Shown here one piece after another: positions 61,998-64,000 of a DNA stretch of 64,000 nt. The position numbers were made by a program, and so were the translations under genes. Source of the DNA: Seleniivibrio sp. (GTDB taxonomy: Bacteria; Chrysiogenota; Deferribacteres; Deferribacterales; Geovibrionaceae); NCBI RefSeq assembly GCF_021209385.1, contig NZ_JAJOIL010000023.1, positions 1 through 64,000 of the forward strand. The letters are read 5' to 3'. Position 1 is the first letter of the stretch; each line of letters opens with the position of its first letter. Below the pieces are notes generated by a model. The model saw only the letters and a program-made list of their open reading frames with translations. It was not told where the DNA came from and made no database searches.

Positions 61998-63016
61998 GCC
62001 TTTCTCATGGCAAGTCCCGCCGCAACGGCAAAAGCATGCGCTCCCGCCTTATCCACGATGGGTTTAAGCTGTTCAGGCACCTCTATACGGGCGAACGGAT
62101 TGAGCTGGGGAAGCGACATCCGCATGGCTATCTCCATCTGATCCACAAGCACCTGAACGTTCGCTCCGGCACCGCAGATATGTATATCCACAGGTTCTTT
62201 GCGTCTGTCCGCTATGTATGTTTCAACGGCGGTTTCAACCTCCGCGCCAAGGTTGCTCCCGAACGACATGGCAGCCGCCTGTGCATCGACGTCGTTTGTC
62301 ATGACCTCTTTATCGCGGATTATCTCGCCCGCCTTGTCAATATCCACATCCATATCCTGCGCTATCTCCTCCAGAAGAGACTTGCATCCTTTTGGAATGG
62401 ATTTCACCATGTCCACAAAGCCGTTATCGTAAAATATTATATTCGTGCAGTCGTGTCCGAGGTCTATTATGGCGTTGGGGTGGGCTTTGCGCCCGAAAAC
62501 ATTTGAAGCGAGATTGACCAGCGCCAGCGCTTCTATGTCAACGACGACCGGTTTCAGCCCGGCAAGTTCCGCCATGGCTATACAGTCGGCGACCTTGTCC
62601 CTGTTCGCGGCGGCAACAACAGCGTCCGCCATCCCTTTTTCGGCATCATATGAAAGAAGCTGAGCGTCAAAAGTCGCCTTAGAAGACGCAATTCCTATAT
62701 ATTGATCAGCATTCCAGACGAACGATTCCTGAAAATTCCCTTTACCGTTCCACGCTATCTCCATATGCTTCACAACAGTGTCGCGTCCGCGCATGCCAAG
62801 CGCGGCATCCTTCGCAAAGCCTTTAGCGTGGGCAAGGCTATCTTTTATAACATGTGCGGCGGCGCCGTGATCCAGAACCGTGCCGTCGACAATCACCCCT
62901 GCGGGCATCTGCCGCAGAAATATATTCTTAAGGCTGTATTCGCCTTTTTTCTCTTTCAGTTCAACTATTTTAAGGTTTGCCGCTCCGGCATCCACACCTA
63001 AAAGAAGACCTGCCAT
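61994..63016 (-). CDS. pilM: Type IV pilus assembly ATPase-like protein PilM
   Basis: 340-residue actin-fold protein. GVDAGAANLKIVELKEK (phosphate-1), DIEALALVNLASNVFG, AIIDLGHDCTNIIFYDNG (phosphate-2) and ICGAGANVQVLVDQMEIAM (adenosine region) are the PilM/FtsA-like pattern. In most genomes pilM leads pilN-pilO-pilP-pilQ; here those are absent and an AMIN-like lipoprotein gene follows instead. Cytoplasmic ring component by family. Abuts hisI. Confidence 0.85.
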   Translation of the reverse strand: MAGLLLGVDAGAANLKIVELKEKKGEYSLKNIFLRQMPAGVIVDGTVLDHGAAAHVIKDSLAHAKGFAKDAALGMRGRDTVVKHMEIAWNGKGNFQESFVWNADQYIGIASSKATFDAQLLSYDAEKGMADAVVAAANRDKVADCIAMAELAGLKPVVVDIEALALVNLASNVFGRKAHPNAIIDLGHDCTNIIFYDNGFVDMVKSIPKGCKSLLEEIAQDMDVDIDKAGEIIRDKEVMTNDVDAQAAAMSFGSNLGAEVETAVETYIADRRKEPVDIHICGAGANVQVLVDQMEIAMRMSLPQLNPFARIEVPEQLKPIVDKAGAHAFAVAAGLAMRKA

Positions 63017-63348
63017 TATAAGTTGTCTCCGGCTTTGTCAAGCACTGTGAAAAAACAGCTCTTAGCGCCTGTGTGGCAGGCGGGTCCCGTCTGGTGGACT
63101 ATATAAAGCAGCGTATCGCCGTCGCAGTCCAGCCGCACCTGTTCAACCTTCTGCACATGTCCGGAGGTGCCTCCCTTTTTCCAGAGTTCGTTGCGGCTTC
63201 TGGAATAATAGTGAGCATAGCCTGTCTCAAAAGTGAGCCTGAGCGCCTCTTCGTTCACATACGCAAGCATCAGCACGGTTTTGGTCTCCGCATCCTGCAC
63301 AACAGCGGGTATAAGTCCGCTCTGTTTTTCCCAGTCTATCTTTATCAT
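63016..63348 (-). CDS. hisI: Phosphoribosyl-AMP cyclohydrolase HisI
   Basis: 110 residues, the monofunctional HisI form without the HisE domain. [38 protein letters not shown], and the zinc site in [20 protein letters not shown] and KSCFF (three Cys) are intact. Third step of histidine synthesis. One-base overlap with pilM; hisD is 52 kb away. Confidence 0.97.
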   Translation of the reverse strand: MIKIDWEKQSGLIPAVVQDAETKTVLMLAYVNEEALRLTFETGYAHYYSRSRNELWKKGGTSGHVQKVEQVRLDCDGDTLLYIVHQTGPACHTGAKSCFFTVLDKAGDNL

Positions 63349-63373
63349 AACATGTCCTTATTGCATTTCTTAT

Positions 63374-63461
63374 CTCCCCCTTTAAAAAAGGGGGATTAAG
63401 GGGGATTTACATTCAATATCAATCAAATCCACCCCTCCCCTCCTTTTGCTAAAGGAGGGAG
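63374..63461. repeat. 88-nt intergenic repeat, copy 2
   Basis: Same length, orientation and double-hairpin plan as 48-135: CCCCCTTT against AAAGGGGG, then a CCCTCCTTTT/AAAGGAGGG stem. Located between hisI and hypE. Sequence identity to copy 1 is roughly 80% by eye. Confidence 0.8.
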
Positions 63462-63469
63462 AATAAACA

Positions 63470-63651
63470 TGAACCTTCAGCATATCCGAGGTAAAAGCTC
63501 TCCTCTAGGCATACTGATGAAATTACATATTTTCTCCTTCCATGGAGAAAATATGCTAACGCTCATTTCGGCAAAGCCTCACTCGCTCACGCAAGCGGGT
63601 TTCATCCTGAAACCGTCAGCATATCCGAGGTAAAAGCTCTCCTCTGGGCAT
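63470..63651. repeat. Direct repeats duplicating the hypE 3' end
   Basis: 63477-63512 repeats 63616-63651 with one mismatch in 36 bases. Each copy encodes, on the minus strand, MPRGELLPRIC and a stop, the last codons of hypE; similarity continues a few bases past the stop. The copies lie 139 bases apart and flank the element at 63516-63606. Confidence 0.85.
63516..63606. mobile_element. Short MITE/REP-like element inserted at the hypE 3' end
   Basis: About 91 bases bounded by a 7-bp inverted repeat (GATGAAA at 63516 and TTTCATC at 63600). It contains a perfect 12-bp hairpin (63526-63537 with 63544-63555) and a second small stem near 63583-63597. Flanked by the hypE-tail direct repeats. No coding capacity; origin by insertion or duplication is inferred. 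Confidence 0.55.
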
Positions 63652-64000
63652 TTCTATAAATCTGCGTCCGCCGATGGAGGTTTTAAGTACAACCTTGCCG
63701 TCGGCAGTAACAGTTCCGGCTATTGCCGCACCCGCTCCGTTTTCGGTTTTTTTCAGCGCTTCCAGAGCCTTTTCCGCGTCCTTCTCTCTGATTATTATAA
63801 CAGCTAAACCCTCGTTGGCAACCGACAATGGGTCAAAGCCCAGCATGTCGCAGAGGTAGCGAACATTCTCACGCACGTTTATGTTGTCGTCGTCCATAAC
63901 AAAACCGGCACCGCACATGGCGGCTATCTCATTAAGCACTGCCGCAATGCCTCCGCGGGTGGCATCCCTTGCAAACGACACGTCGAACGGACGCACCGCC
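63616..64000 (-). CDS. hypE: Hydrogenase maturation protein HypE, C-terminal part
   Basis: The gene runs off the window edge; about 128 C-terminal residues are visible. ARDATRGGIAAVLNEIA, DMLGFDPLSVANEGLAVIII and the terminal PRIC are HypE hallmarks. The final Cys is the residue that carries the carbamoyl/cyanide group passed on for the NiFe hydrogenase active site. Together with nikR this indicates NiFe hydrogenase in the organism. Downstream, the last 12 codons are present a second time. Confidence 0.93.
   Translation of the reverse strand, partial: AVRPFDVSFARDATRGGIAAVLNEIAAMCGAGFVMDDDNINVRENVRYLCDMLGFDPLSVANEGLAVIIIREKDAEKALEALKKTENGAGAAIAGTVTADGKVVLKTSIGGRRFIEMPRGELLPRIC

Noticed and set aside
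1-64000. tRNA, rRNA, CRISPR arrays, riboswitches, transposase genes
   Set aside because: None recognised on either strand by eye; a covariance-model scan would be needed to exclude small RNAs.

Overview
The window reads as chromosomal DNA of a motile, Gram-negative, anaerobically respiring bacterium. The evidence is a set of lipid A/LPS genes (lpxK, lpxB, waaA, an lpxL-type acyltransferase), a beta-barrel porin, flagellar genes, c-type cytochromes and a periplasmic flavocytochrome-like pair. The mixture (NIT-domain chemoreceptor, NikR, HypE, tetraheme cytochrome with a flavoprotein, 838-residue hook protein) resembles the Deferribacterota (Denitrovibrio/Geovibrio/Seleniivibrio relatives). That placement is inferred from gene content only. 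Coding density is high, many genes overlap by 1-4 bases, and no tRNA, rRNA, CRISPR array or full insertion sequence was seen.

Layout. 0-2 kb: lpxK and a WaaE-like glycosyltransferase (minus strand), beside a small repeated intergenic element. 2-10.6 kb (plus): IclR regulator, dnaX with a striking A10 slippage site, a large secreted glycosidase-like protein, a soluble PAS histidine kinase, a NIT-domain chemoreceptor and a small secreted nuclease. 10.6-20.4 kb (mostly minus): hisD, a GAF-GGDEF cyclase, polA and gpsA in one overlapping run, comFB, then lolD-mtnP-murB-unknown. 20.7-25.9 kb (minus): porin, a secreted FG-GAP protein and hslVU. 26-28.7 kb (plus): DUF374 acyltransferase, waaA and lpxL, an LPS inner-core operon. 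A 32-residue membrane protein and a REP-like hairpin element fill the next gap. 29.2-33.4 kb: argD-argF-argG-glyQ.

33.5-45.6 kb: class D beta-lactamase, nikR, rsgA, tpx, a DJ-1 family protein, queH, a Cache chemoreceptor with a cysteine-rich cytoplasmic insert, UDP-glucuronate decarboxylase, a UDP-glucose dehydrogenase interrupted by an in-frame stop, then a run of small housekeeping genes (DUF2905, YjbQ, DHH phosphoesterase, engB, PLD, monoheme cytochrome c). 45.6-49.5 kb (minus): MFS transporter, tetraheme cytochrome, flavoprotein reductase and Crp/Fnr regulator, which look like one respiratory module. 49.5-59.7 kb (minus): a flagellar block (fliK-flgD-flgE; motA-motB-fliL-fliN-fliO-fliP-fliQ) ending in a secreted caspase-fold protease. 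fliP appears to start at ATT. 59.8-64 kb (minus): lpxB, AMIN-like lipoprotein, pilM, hisI, a second copy of the intergenic repeat, a small mobile-looking element that duplicates the last 12 codons of hypE, and the 3' end of hypE.

The most interesting signals are the dnaX A10 tract with stops immediately after it in both shifted frames, the predicted leaderless dnaX mRNA, the ATT start of fliP, the element at the hypE 3' end, the caspase in the flagellar operon, and the split flavocytochrome whose flavoprotein lacks the usual fumarate reductase residues. All names come from motif recognition by eye; no database search was run.
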